Shown here piece after piece: positions 32,750-42,730 of a DNA stretch of 64,000 nucleotides. The stretch is from Morinoia aosen. Its lineage: Eukaryota > Arthropoda > Malacostraca > Amphipoda > Talitridae. The stretch covers positions 25,972,355-26,036,354 of the forward strand of contig CM059571.1 of the NCBI GenBank assembly GCA_030386875.1, read 5' to 3'. The translations under genes and the position numbers were made by a program. The notes beneath the pieces are model-generated. The model saw only the letters and a list, made by a program, of their open reading frames with translations, did not search any database and was not told the origin of the DNA. Within the stretch, counting starts at the first letter, position 1, and each line of letters opens with the position of its first letter.

Positions 32750-33851
32750 GTCATGCAAGTATCCTTTCTAAAAAATTACAATTGTTTTGGAGAAAATATT
32801 TACGACCAACTTCAAAAATTATATGAATCAACTAGTACCGACAGGAGGAAGTGTTTCATACGTAGATTAAGAAATTATGTCATAGATAAAATTAGGAACT
32901 CAAAGAAAAATGACAACGCGCTCAAATTTTACGCATTAAAAATGACACTGAAAACAATCCTGCGTCTGCTCAATTTTATTTAGGATACAAAAGTTAATGC
33001 GATGAGGAAAATTTAATTTGCTCAAGAAAGTGCAACTTATTGCGGGGAAAGATATATTACACAATACACATTTTATCAATAAATTCTTTATTAACGTTGG
33101 CAAAAATGTTGATGTTATCACAAGTCATCTAACTCATCACTTCATGTACATGGATCAAATTCACGAAAATAATGACAATTTCTTTACACGAAATGATGCC
33201 TGCGATTGTCTTCGTTGTATGAACAATTCAAGAAATAAATCAATTGAACTGTAATCGGTTTTTGTAGAAGTATTAAAATGCTCAGCTGATAAAACATCTT
33301 CGGGCCTCTCAGACTTGATTAATCATTCGCTTTTTACAGGCATTTTCCCAGACTGTCGGAAAATTGCGCGAGTGAAACGTATTTTTGAAAAATGTGATAA
33401 AAAATGTTGAAATTCGGAAACCTTGTCATGTCCTGCCAATTTTTATAAAAATAATGGAAAAAAATTGTTCGCCTAAAAGTGAACATTTAATTCAACCCAA
33501 AAATTGGTCTATAATAAACAGTATGGTTTCCGATCTAAGAAGTCGACAACGCAAGCGATTCTGACTCGTCCGTATAAGCTTTACTTCAATATGCGCGCGG
33601 TAATGGAATATTGTTACGTCCGCATATCTAGACTCTCACAATGCATTCGATTGTGTTCATAACAGCTTACTATCATCAAGGTTTCAATGCTACAGCGCTA
33701 GAAGAGCTGGTCATAGTTAATTAAGATGACACCTGAGAAACTAGGAATAGTTTGCTGCAATTTGTAATTTCACTCAGAATTTTGTGATATTTGCCAAGGC
33801 ATTCCACAAGGATCGATTTGAGATATCTGTTCTTTCGAAAACACCTAAATT
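32750..33851 (+). pseudogene. LINE copy B, ORF2 fragment 2
   Basis: Degraded reverse transcriptase that follows the gypsy insertion. Recognisable pieces are RNYVIDKIRNSK, FINKFFINVGK, QYGFRSKKSTTQAIL at about 33,516-33,560, LDSHNAFDCVHNSLL (from FLDFRKAFDCVDY) and QGIPQGS. Frame breaks and stops are many. The relation to copy A is clear at protein level, but the copies are diverged, so LINE B is old. Confidence 0.8.
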
Positions 33852-33856
33852 GTTAA

Positions 33857-34808
33857 GTGTACTTCAGTTGTAAGAAATTTGAAATTAAAAATGTTTTTTG
33901 TTAAAATCGGTATTTTTCATCAAGCGAAACCTCGCTACAGTTGCGGCTTGTGGCCGCACTCAGCTCGACAGGTGTCTTGTGTGTGGCAAATGAGATTGAA
34001 TTGTACCGCTCTGTGAAGAGGTTCTTGGCCTCATTGTGCGTAGCACCTGTCAGGGAGTATGTGATCGCCTTTTCTTTGCTATTTTAATTTGTGATTGCAA
34101 TCGCGTTTTCTGTTCTTTTTGTTCAGTTATTTATTTTGCATGTTCACAACAACTCGGTCCGTGTGACTTTAAACTACTATTTTCACTATCATCCTACCCG
34201 TGGCTCTACGGTGCCCTCTTGAAATCAAAGTGATTAGGCACTATTTCAAGGTGAGCCGGTGGTGATATGAGATTTTGAATATATGCGAAAAGTGAAGTGG
34301 TTCTATTTTCTGTTGTGGTTTTCTGTTCTCCCTCAAAATCCTTTGGCAAGCGTGATCTGGATGGGATGCTCCTTTAAGGGGCCTCTTTGTTCGGTTTACC
34401 AAGCCTAACTCTTCTCCAGCGTGTGTTTCATCTCCGAATATAATTTTTTGGACTCTGGGTATTGCCTAGGTTCGTTCATGAATATTAATGAAACTTTTTA
34501 TAATGAGATCAAATTTTTATATGATCTTATTACCTCATTAAGTCACTAATTCATTCCTATTTACTAAATTGCAGTTCTGTGTTGGGCTGGGAGGGGCCGG
34601 AACTATAATGGCCTCCAGTTCTCTTTGTTAAACGTCAGGACGTAAGAAGATCGCCCTAAAAATTCGTCGGGTCTTCTGGCACTATGAAGACTATTTAATT
34701 CTGTGAATTCTCCTGATTTGGAGGCTAACCGTTGACAGTGTGTCGAGTTATTAAAGTTTAAAATATTAATAGTTTTGAGTTCTTCGGTGCGTCATTTCCT
34801 GTGTTCAG
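33857..34808. mobile_element. About 950-bp insertion in LINE B, possibly a solo LTR
   Basis: Copy A shows that LINE sequence should be continuous here, but 952 bp intervene. They are bounded by GTTAA at 33,852-33,856 and 34,809-34,813, a likely 5-bp target duplication. The segment starts GTGTACTTC and ends GTGTTCAG, with an ATTAAA near the right end. Five-base duplication would suit an LTR or BEL/copia type solo LTR, but the TG/CA ends are off by one base, so the class is not settled. Confidence 0.5.
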
Positions 34809-34813
34809 GTTAA

Positions 34814-35460
34814 AAATCCTACACAGTCTTTAAATTCACATCTTCCCGCGATGAAAGCATTCTCTTTTCAACCATTCCTGGTGAAAACTGTGACACCACG
34901 GCAAGCAGCATAAATGGCGAGCTATGAAAAGTATCGGTGTGACTCAAAGCAAATAAAACATGCAGTGGCAGGGATAAAACTAAATGTATCCTACTCTCCA
35001 ATCAGTAAAATGGATCTTTTCTATTTTCACTCGTTATAATTAGTGATGTTCAGTCTGAAGAACGTAATTCTTTCAAAGCCCAGGGAATCTGATAAAAATC
35101 TGACTTTTAAAAAGCATATCTCGTAAATTTGAATTGAATTATCTAAATTAATTAGTAGTCGCAACAAGGTGAAAAATGTCTTATATGACGAACGTTTAAA
35201 AGTATTGAATAGATTATTAGTCCACAAATTTCTTCTATATGGAAAATAAGCATGGCATTTGACCGACAAAAATATAACGAATGATGTACTTTTTACCCAC
35301 AAAACAACAATTTTTGCAATAAGCAAGTTGGAATACATTACCAATGTGGATAACTCGATATCATTAAAATATATGGAAATACTTAAGCTGTCAGATTATG
35401 CTTCACGCATACGACTCTGAAAGGTGAGGGCGACAAAGATTTAAAACAGTTAACACCTCC
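34814..35460 (+). pseudogene. LINE copy B, ORF2 fragment 3
   Basis: Continues after the insertion with VFKFTSSRDESIL (from FFKFILFADYSTL), SINGEL, LKANK, then at 35,080-35,400 DKNLTFKKHIS, LVHKFLLYG, LTDKNITNDVLFTHK and LEYITN, each matching copy A in order. GEGDKDLKQL at the end corresponds to DGDNSLKQLL, the segment found at 6,415 in copy A. Confidence 0.75.
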
Positions 35461-35665
35461 AAAGTAAATTTCTATTTACTTTTTTAACTAAAAACCAAAG
35501 TAAATATCTATTTATTTTTTTAACTAAAAAGCAAAGTAAATTTCTATTTATTTTTTTAGCTAAAAACCAAAGTAAATTTCTATTTACTTTTTTAACTAAA
35601 AACCAAAGTAAATTTCTATTTACTTTTTTAACTAAAACCTAAGTAAATTTCTATTTACTAACTAT
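35461..35665. repeat. 36-bp tandem repeat within LINE B
   Basis: Nearly six copies of a 36-bp unit. Each unit contains the palindromic phrase AGTAAATTTCTATTTACT and a T/A run. It splits the C-terminal part of LINE ORF2. Confidence 0.9.
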
Positions 35666-35689
35666 ATCACAAAACCCTAAGTCATAACA

Positions 35690-36180
35690 GTTCCCATTTC
35701 ACCGTAATTATGGTTTAAACTCGGTGCCTTCTAACATCCGCGACAAAAACTATTGGGGAGCATCTCAAAAAGATTCTTGGATGCTATTTCTCATCCAGTT
35801 GTTGATGAAGCGAGTTGTTAAGAAATTGCTGTCTCCTCTTTATTCGATGATCCAAAATTACAGACCTGCATTTTTTTCTCAGCGTAATTTAAATATAGAA
35901 CATGTATTTTTCGCTCGCATCATTTCATAGTGTGGTAAATTAACGTTTTCTACGTTCTCACGCGAAAGAACTATGTCATTGGTCTAGTATGCGTTCAAGC
36001 TTATAGTACTCTAAATAATATATTAAATATTAAGCCAAGAGTTTTTTCCACTGTGTGCTTTAGAAGTCACTGAGCTTGGTCGGGCCAACTATAGAATTTA
36101 TATCTCAGCCTGTCCATTGCCATGGTTCTAAGTAATGATGTTACTGATTAATTACATGTGGAAACATAGTATAAACTACT
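35690..36180 (+). pseudogene. LINE copy B, ORF2 C-terminal end and 3' UTR
   Basis: NYGLNSVPSNIRDKNY corresponds to ETKTWNSIPAEIRESNSY of copy A. Further on, gaagtcactgagcttggtcg at 36,064 matches the copy A 3' UTR around 6,910. The LINE ends about 55 bp before the minisatellite. Confidence 0.6.
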
Positions 36181-36235
36181 TGGATGGTTAAATATTAATA
36201 CCTGGAGCATGAGAAGCTGGTATTAATTTTAAAGT

Positions 36236-36640
36236 GACACACAACACCCACCGTGCACACGTGACACACAACACCCACCATGCACACGTGACACACAATA
36301 CCCACCGTGCACACGTGACACACAACCCCCACCATGCACACGTGACACACAACACCCACCGTGCACAAGTAACACACAACACCCACCGTGCACACATGAC
36401 ACACAACACCCACCGTGCACACGTGACACACAACACCCACCGAGCACAAGTAACACACAACACCCACCGAGCACAAGTAACACACAACACCCACCGTGCA
36501 CACATGACACACAACACCCACCGTGCGCACGTGCCACACAACACCCACCGTGCGCACGTGCCACACAACACCCACCGTGCACAGGTGCCACAAAACACCC
36601 ACCGAGCACAAGTAACACACAACACCCACCGTGCACATCA
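36236..36640. repeat. 15 x 27-bp minisatellite carrying a repeated splice donor
   Basis: Fifteen units of exactly 27 bp, for example gacacacaacacccaccgtg plus cacacgt, with a few substitutions. On the minus strand each unit holds CACGGTGGGTG or a close variant (CTCG, CATG). The first unit transcribed overlaps the end of the transmembrane exon of the receptor, whose donor is CACG|GTGGGT at 36,630/36,629. Because 27 is a multiple of three, no frame is closed, which explains the long overlapping open frames on both strands. Confidence 0.96.
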
Positions 36641-36888
36641 AGGCGACACGCCTGCTGCGCAGCCAGAGTTACAGTGAGGCCCGCACGTCGCCTCCTGACG
36701 GTGACGACACAGAGGCAGGCGAGCGCTGCGGCGAGCAGCACCAGGACGGCGCAGACGGACAGCAGCGTCGCTAAGGCAGCATAGCTTACCCTCGACGAAC
36801 CCGACACAAAAAATCGGTCTTCTTTTGCTGGCAGAACCACGCAGCAGCTGCTCAGAGCTTCCAAATAGAACACGTCGCGCTCGCTGCT
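36630..36888 (-). CDS. InR-like receptor, transmembrane exon
   Basis: Acceptor ...tttgtattttcag. Encodes SSERDVFYLEALSSCCVVLP, then the membrane segment around ALATLLSVCAVLVLLAAALA followed by RRRR, and ends QACRLDVH plus one base. This is the single membrane-spanning helix with a classic cytoplasmic basic stop. Phase 0 in, phase 1 out, matching the N-lobe exon 17 kb away. Its donor is the first unit of the minisatellite. Confidence 0.88.
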
Positions 36889-38602
36889 CTGAAAATACAA
36901 ACGAACCTCTTACAGCACGAGTCCCTGCTTCCGATGATGCGAAAAGACAGAAGCTCTAATTGTTTGATTTGAATGGTATCGATTAGAGCTCATCACGATT
37001 GAAGAAGCCTCTAGGGAATAAGCAGATGCAAACATTCATGTAGCTATGGGTACAGTGGTTTTCGTTTGTTGCCAATGTTAGCTTTTATAGGGCTATCCAC
37101 AGTAAGGGAAAATACGTAAAGTTGCGACAGAACACTAATTGTTCATTGATATACATTTTAAACCTTTATGAATGTCCCAAACACACTGTTATTAACATCT
37201 CTTCTACTTCATTGCCCCTTCCTACACTCTTATAAACACTTCAGCTCAGTATTTACGACGAATGACGGCAATACAGTGTGTACAGCAGGTTAATCAAAAA
37301 TCTTTTCTAACAGTACGCACATATTGTTCAATACTTGCAGTGTTTTTTCACGCAAAGTTTGGTCTAACAAGTGTTTTAACAAACCTTTTACCTGTTTAAA
37401 CGTGCATAGATCGTGTCCAGTATGTTCACTAATATATTTCTTGCAATGTTAATTTTAAGAATTGTTTCAATAGATATTTCATGTAGTTTTTGCTCTTTTA
37501 CTTAAACAATAAAATATTTAATTTCGCAATAAAATGAAAGGAGCGGAAATTCAAGTAAATTGGATGACCATCTCGTGGCATTCAGGGAAAGAGCGGAATA
37601 TACGCACTAAAAAAATACATGTAGATTGTAGATGCTGAAAAGTCAAGACACAATTTAACCCCAAAAATTTAACTGTATCATAGCGACTGACGACTGCATC
37701 AATTAACAATTCGGTATCCCTGAGACGCCAGTGTAAAAACATGTCATAAAACATAGAAATAATTTGCGTTCAATCGTTGGATGCTCTCATTTTGTTCTAC
37801 AATTAATCCCCTTCTGTTCCTTCATGTTATTTCTAACCACAGCGCATTCTACATAATTTAAAAGTTGAAGATGATAAATAAAGTCATTTGTACGGATGTA
37901 GGTAGAATTACAACAGCCGATACTAACACAAAACTGTTTACATAATACATACTGCATATCAGTTGAGCCTCTATGAAGAATTACCGGTTTACCTATTGAG
38001 GCACGAATATTTTGATCCGCGAAAGCATTCGAAAAACGGCATATGTATTCGTGAGAAAATTATTTAACATTCAGATCAAGTATTATATATAAGTAGGTAT
38101 AAATCAATCAAATGGTCACTCAACAAAATCTTGATTATATGTTTTAGTATACTAACATCCATGAGAAAATTGACTCATTGACTCAGATTGTCATGATGAC
38201 TCTTTACTTTAGCATACATGGCTACTGCTCCACAAGCAACGCTAAAATAAACTTAGTTTTAAGTAAAAAATGCTCAGCTTTTTCTACTTTATCCCTGCTC
38301 CAACCACTAAGTTTTAGCCAACTCGAATAATAAAAATTTTATTGCCATATAAATAGTTTATTTTATAATCAACAACATGTGCTGCTCTTTGCTGAACAAG
38401 TTACTTTCGAATTATTTCCAAATTTCAGCAAATGTTGAAGTATGAATTCTAGGACGTATCTTACCTGCGCTGCAAAACAACACACACGTATAATGGGTCT
38501 TACAAAATTTACGTCAGTACGTTCTCTCAAAAGTCTAATTTTTCAACCGCTCAAAATTTGAAATGGAATTAACGTTATTTAGGTACGGATAAGGCAGCTC
38601 AC
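36889..38602. other. Intron of receptor gene
   Basis: About 1.7 kb of AT-rich sequence with no recognised gene or repeat. Confidence 0.6.
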
Positions 38603-38749
38603 CTGCAGCGTGATGTTATAAAATGGGGAGTGGTAATTTTGAGCGACAGCGGACACGGAAAGAGTGTTAGGGCCTTCAACGAGAAGCTCTAACAGCAAGC
38701 TTTGCTTCTTCGCACCAGACACCCTTGCGCACCTGGCCACTTTAGCAAA
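38603..38749 (-). CDS. InR-like receptor, membrane-proximal FN3 exon
   Basis: Acceptor ...ctctttccttccag. Encodes FAKVARCARVSGAKKQSLLL, then ELLVEGPNTLSVSAVAQNYH and SPFYNITLQ, 49 codons, phase 0 at both ends. LxxLxxGxxxLSVxA matches the F-G strands of the last FN3 domain of insulin receptors (RLRGLSPGNYSVRIRA). One N-glycosylation sequon (NIT). Donor CAG|GTGAGC. Confidence 0.9.
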
Positions 38750-39076
38750 CTGGAAGGAAAGAGGAGACAAAACTTATTTAATTATCAATTAGCATTTCTT
38801 CAGAATTATAATCGTTCATGGTAGACATTGCTAGCAGCGAGAATATCACAGTCAAGAGAGTTAGTGTTGAAACTTGAGGTGGTAGGTCCCGTGAAAAACA
38901 TATACATACTGAATTTTCATTTAGACTAACCATATCACTTCTTGAAAAAAATATAACCCAAATTTATGAATTTCAACGCATGCAATTGATACGAGAAATT
39001 AAATCGAGATTTCAAAAGGTTTTTGATTTTTAACGATATGAGGCCGTCAAAATCTGTCAGCGCTTCATGCTATTAC
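38750..39076. other. Intron of receptor gene
   Basis: A 327-bp AT-rich intron; nothing else seen. Confidence 0.7.
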
Positions 39077-39381
39077 CTTGCCGTTGATGGAGACGTTGTA
39101 GTATTTTACGAGGTCTTTGAACTCAGACGAGAGTTTGAACTGTACGATCCAAGTTCTGTTCCGACGATGAAGATGATGATCACCAAGAGAGCCATGAACG
39201 GCCTCAGTCTTATTATCTTCGTAAGCTGCGTTGACATTTAGGCGCTCACTAAGACTGGCGTTTTTCAGCGCTGACGTAACAGACAAGTGTTGAATAACGT
39301 CCTCTTTTTCTGAAAGGAGCACACCAGGCACTGAGCAGACTTTAGCGTTAACAAACATCATCATATTTTGTGCAGCCACAA
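39077..39381 (-). CDS. InR-like receptor, FN3 exon
   Basis: Acceptor ...tggaaccccag. Encodes VAAQNMMMFVNAKVCSVPGV, a Ser/Asn/His-rich stretch (SERLNVNAAYEDNKTEAVHG) and TWIVQFKLSSEFKDLVKYYN, ending INGK. It spans the end of one FN3 domain and most of the next. Sequons: NAS, NKT, NRT, NVS, consistent with a glycosylated ectodomain. Phase 1 in, phase 0 out, donor AAG|GTAATA. Confidence 0.85.
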
Positions 39382-39755
39382 CTGGGGTTCCAGCAGACAA
39401 AAAACTATAATAAATTTTCAGCAACGTTTATAAATTCTGTGGCTCACGTCAGTATTTTAACCAGCGTGGGATGAGAAATGAATATGTTATTTGTATTAAA
39501 AACAATTTAGCGATATAAAATATCCAGGCGAATGTATTGTGAAGCGGTCCAAAGCATAATTCATGAGGAACGTAACAAAAGAGCCCAGTTGCACCGAGGC
39601 AAAGGCTACTTTTCTCACAGGTCTCAGGCAACTATTAATATCTTTTAAAACTTTCGTAGCAACGATCTAGCAGAACATATTTTCTAGGCAGGCTGGGAAT
39701 GTCTCATAAACTCGAGTAAACTACTGAGAACGCTAACAAATATGCTGTAACTCAC
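39382..39755. other. Intron of receptor gene
   Basis: A 374-bp intron with donor GTGAGT; nothing else seen. Confidence 0.7.
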
Positions 39756-39950
39756 CACTCGGGCGAGAGGAGCAGATGGCTTGCGATGGAAGGCACGAAC
39801 AATGAAAGCAAATGTTTTTTGTGCTCTCCGTAGATTTAGGCGAACATTGCTCCACCCTTACGCACGCACGAACTGACAGGCGGTAGACGCCCGTTTCCGC
39901 CACAGAGAGAGTCAGACTCTCGTTCGTCGTGCAGAAACTCATTCCAGTTG
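39756..39950 (-). CDS. InR-like receptor, second FN3 domain, C-terminal half
   Basis: Acceptor ...tttcgatccctatag. Encodes TGMSFCTTNESLTLSVAETG, then VYRLSVRACVRVEQCSPKST and a Cys-rich end (CFHCSCLPSQAICSS). The phrase ESLTLSVAETGVYRLSVRAC aligns with [21 protein letters not shown] of insulin receptors, including the EQCS/EERCS cysteine. In insulin receptors this half starts after the furin site; here it is joined directly to the first half with no insert domain. Phase 1 in, phase 1 out. Confidence 0.88.
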
Positions 39951-41707
39951 CTATAGGGATCGAAACGGAAAGGCTCATCCATGCAAACATTAATGGTAAT
40001 GATAGTTCAATTGGCAAAAGCATTGCTGCGAATGACATCCATTCCGTTCATCAACTTAAAGGACCACACAGGGAACCTATGATTCACCGCAAACGATTAC
40101 GACTTGTGGAAGAAAGCTCAAACGATATTAGCAGAACGCATTTGAAGAATGTAAAGGCATTTATGAACTGTTTCTCACATGGTGATGATGTTGTTCCAGG
40201 TATTTTATAGAAATGTATTTGAAATTTTTCCTTTAGGAAACGAAGGACGAAAGCTTACCATGCAATGTTTCAACTTGCTTCGAACCCTGGCAGATCGTCG
40301 AGTATGGGACGTAATAACTGAAACATCAAGGCAGAGAATTATAAATTAGTAAAGAAATTAACCCAGCGAATGATTACATAAAGAATGAATGGTTTATCTT
40401 GTTGACAAAATAGTTTATCTTTAACCTTAAACAGAAAACCAACTATATATATTTCATATGGAAAACAGTACACTCATAGTTCTAAATTAAATCTGAACGA
40501 ATTTATGCATCATGTGAATGACTATTACCTACGAAACTTATTATTTATTACCAGACGCTTTTTACTTTGTAAACTTGTCCCTATTATGAGAGAAAAAGTT
40601 CAATGGAATGACCCAAGCGACTGCTCTAATGAAATTGAACCATTATCGGCATACGATGAAAAGAAAGGAAAAGACACTATAATCCAATCTTATAACAAAC
40701 ATGCAACGCGACTAATCTGTCTTTCAGAAGTCGAGCAAACACCTGAAAATAATTAATGCGGAACGAGGTGGAACTTACGTACGAGTTCAAGTTTTGGGAT
40801 TATTTGTCAGTGAGATCTACGCAGTTAATGTGAACATCTAAGTAGGTGTTGAATATTTTTGTATTTAAGATTGGATATAAGAAATTAGGACTTCTTTAAA
40901 GGCTCTTGTTATCAACGATTATCACCCCGACAACGTAACGTAGCCCATGAGAGTTAGGCTGAAATTAAATACAATTTCAATTCAAAAAGGTAGACGACAA
41001 GAATGATTCCAATATATAAGCGGCTGCCCTTTTCGCGGGGAAGAACTTGATTTTGCAACATAAATGAGTTTGCAGTGGAAGGGCGGCAACCGCCAGAGTG
41101 TCACTCCCAACGTTCATTCAAGAAAACACCAGACAAGCGTGGCGAATTTATGGAAAACCAAATGTTACAGTTTTCTTCTGGAGCTCTAGGCGACAGCAAT
41201 AGCGCTGAATTCAATCTGCGAAAAAAATTAACCTCGTTACGGGAGGGAAGTACTGATATTACCTGCCACCCGAGACGTCTCGACAGGCCTGGTCTCGAAG
41301 GCCAGATGAGCCGCTCAGGGAGAGAGACATATGGTCCCGAGACAGAGACCTCAGACTTGCAGCTGGGTCCGCTCCTGGCGTAGCGCACCACGAGGGAATA
41401 AAGCGTTTTGAGAGAGTACTTAAATTCCTAGGCAACGTATCCTTCATAACGTACTGGGCGTGCGAGAGCTTAATAAATATAGTTTTGGCATCTCTTACAA
41501 GTTATACGTGGCACAAATTTGGCTAGCTATTGCGAGTGGTTTCGAGTTTCTAGTTTCATTGAACGTGCATGAGACTGAAAATCAAGCCGCAGGTACTCTG
41601 TTGGAAAAACGTAGCGAAAAGTGCACTTTGCATCGAACATACCAAATACTTCAAGTCATTCACTAAGCAACAATTTTAACCGAGAGCATGAAAATGCAAA
41701 TACAAAC
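39951..41707. other. Intron of receptor gene
   Basis: About 1.76 kb. A GC-richer patch at 41,080-41,390 has open frames on both strands without motifs. No mobile element was recognised. Confidence 0.5.
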
Positions 41708-41872
41708 CTGCACTGCAGCTGCGCTCAGGTCTGCGCAGTTGGTCCAGCCTCACGTGGTACACAAACGCAGGCACAGCTCCAGCACCAGGCCCCGACAGCT
41801 CCTCTGGACCAGTCAGGACACTGTCTCTGGCTGCGCTGGACTTTTGCTGGGCAACTGGACGCCACCGGGCTG
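41708..41872 (-). CDS. InR-like receptor, second FN3 domain, N-terminal half
   Basis: Encodes ARWRPVAQQKSSAARDSVLT, then GPEELSGPGAGAVPAFVYHV and RLDQLRRPERSCSA, corresponding to the SNSSSQIILKWKPPSDPNG to HYLVFWERQ region of insulin receptors. In those receptors about 120 residues of insert domain, with the alpha-CT helix and an RKRR cleavage site, follow; here only LRRPERSC follows before the next half-domain. The upstream frame closes with TGA and TAG just before the acceptor ...ctgtgatag, which fixes the start. Phase 1 in, phase 1 out, donor GCAG|GTTTGT. Confidence 0.82.
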
Positions 41873-42560
41873 CTATCACAGATCCAGACCCAAGACTGCA
41901 CTTCAGAGACTGCGGGGCTTCGGATTCTGAATGTCATGAAAATAAAGCGAATGATCAAATACTAGAATCGAAATAAACGCTCTCTATAACAGAAATCGCA
42001 CTCTATAACTGTGGTAAACAAATGTCCGCCACAACAAAATATCGCACGTGCAATAGTTTTACTGTTTCACTAATCAATTAATAACCCTGCGGTCCCGAAA
42101 GGGAGACGATGCGTACCCTGATCATCCTCTTACAGTTTTAACAAATTTGGCTTAAAAAATTACATCAGTAGTCCCATTTGGGAAAACATGGGGCCCAACT
42201 CCGAAGGCTCATAATTACGTCTGTTTTTCCACTTGTACGTCTACTTATTTACCACTAACACAGTATACTGAAAAGTTGTGTCATTCTGGTACACTTAAAA
42301 AAATCGAATTGAAAACAACCGCAGCTCATTCCCAAACGTTAGAAAACATAGGTTTCAAAATGCGATGCGACAGGGGCTCTCTTAATAAAAGCGACCATGA
42401 TGAGCAGTTAACAATAGCTGATTCAAATTCTACCTCTGAATCTTCAATTTCGTCATTCATTTAAAGCACGGTTGAAGCCTTCTCCAATTTTGATATTAGT
42501 TCCCTGTGTGGAGAGCCAGAGCACAAATTATCGAAGGCACCAGTGTGACGATGTGCTTAC
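41873..42560. other. Intron of receptor gene
   Basis: A 688-bp AT-rich intron without recognised features. Confidence 0.6.
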
Positions 42561-42730
42561 GGGCCGTGGCGGTGACAACGTAAGCGACGTAGGAGCGACG
42601 TGTCTCCCGAGCGCCGCGCGCCAGTGTCACCTCGACGGCGTAGCGCGCGTTCGGCATGAGACCGTCGATGCGCAGCACAACAGAGCCGTCTGTGTTGTGT
42701 GACACCGGCCGCAGGGTGCGCGACATCCAC
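42561..42730 (-). CDS. InR-like receptor, first FN3 domain, C-terminal exon
   Basis: Acceptor ...acctcctccatgacag. Encodes WMSRTLRPVSHNTDGSVVLR, then IDGLMPNARYAVEVTLARGA and ETRRSYVAYVVTATA. IDGLMPNARYAVEV is a textbook FN3 E-F strand (the insulin receptor has MRGLKPWTQYAIFV), and the T-A-T-A-P exit is the usual link to the next FN3 domain. GC-rich. Phase 2 in, phase 1 out, donor GCCC|GTAAGC. Confidence 0.92.

Noticed and set aside
36188-36900. Long open frames on both strands over the minisatellite (145-223 codons)
   Set aside because: A 27-bp repeat without stops is open in several frames by arithmetic. Only the transmembrane exon part (36,630-36,888, minus) has independent support.
39929-40210. 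Plus-strand 93-codon frame
   Set aside because: It overlaps the well-supported receptor exon at 39,756-39,950 on the other strand and has no known motif.
41101-41391. Minus-strand 96-codon frame between receptor exons
   Set aside because: The flanking exons (39,756-39,950 and 41,708-41,872) already join in phase, and the frame has no FN3-like pattern.
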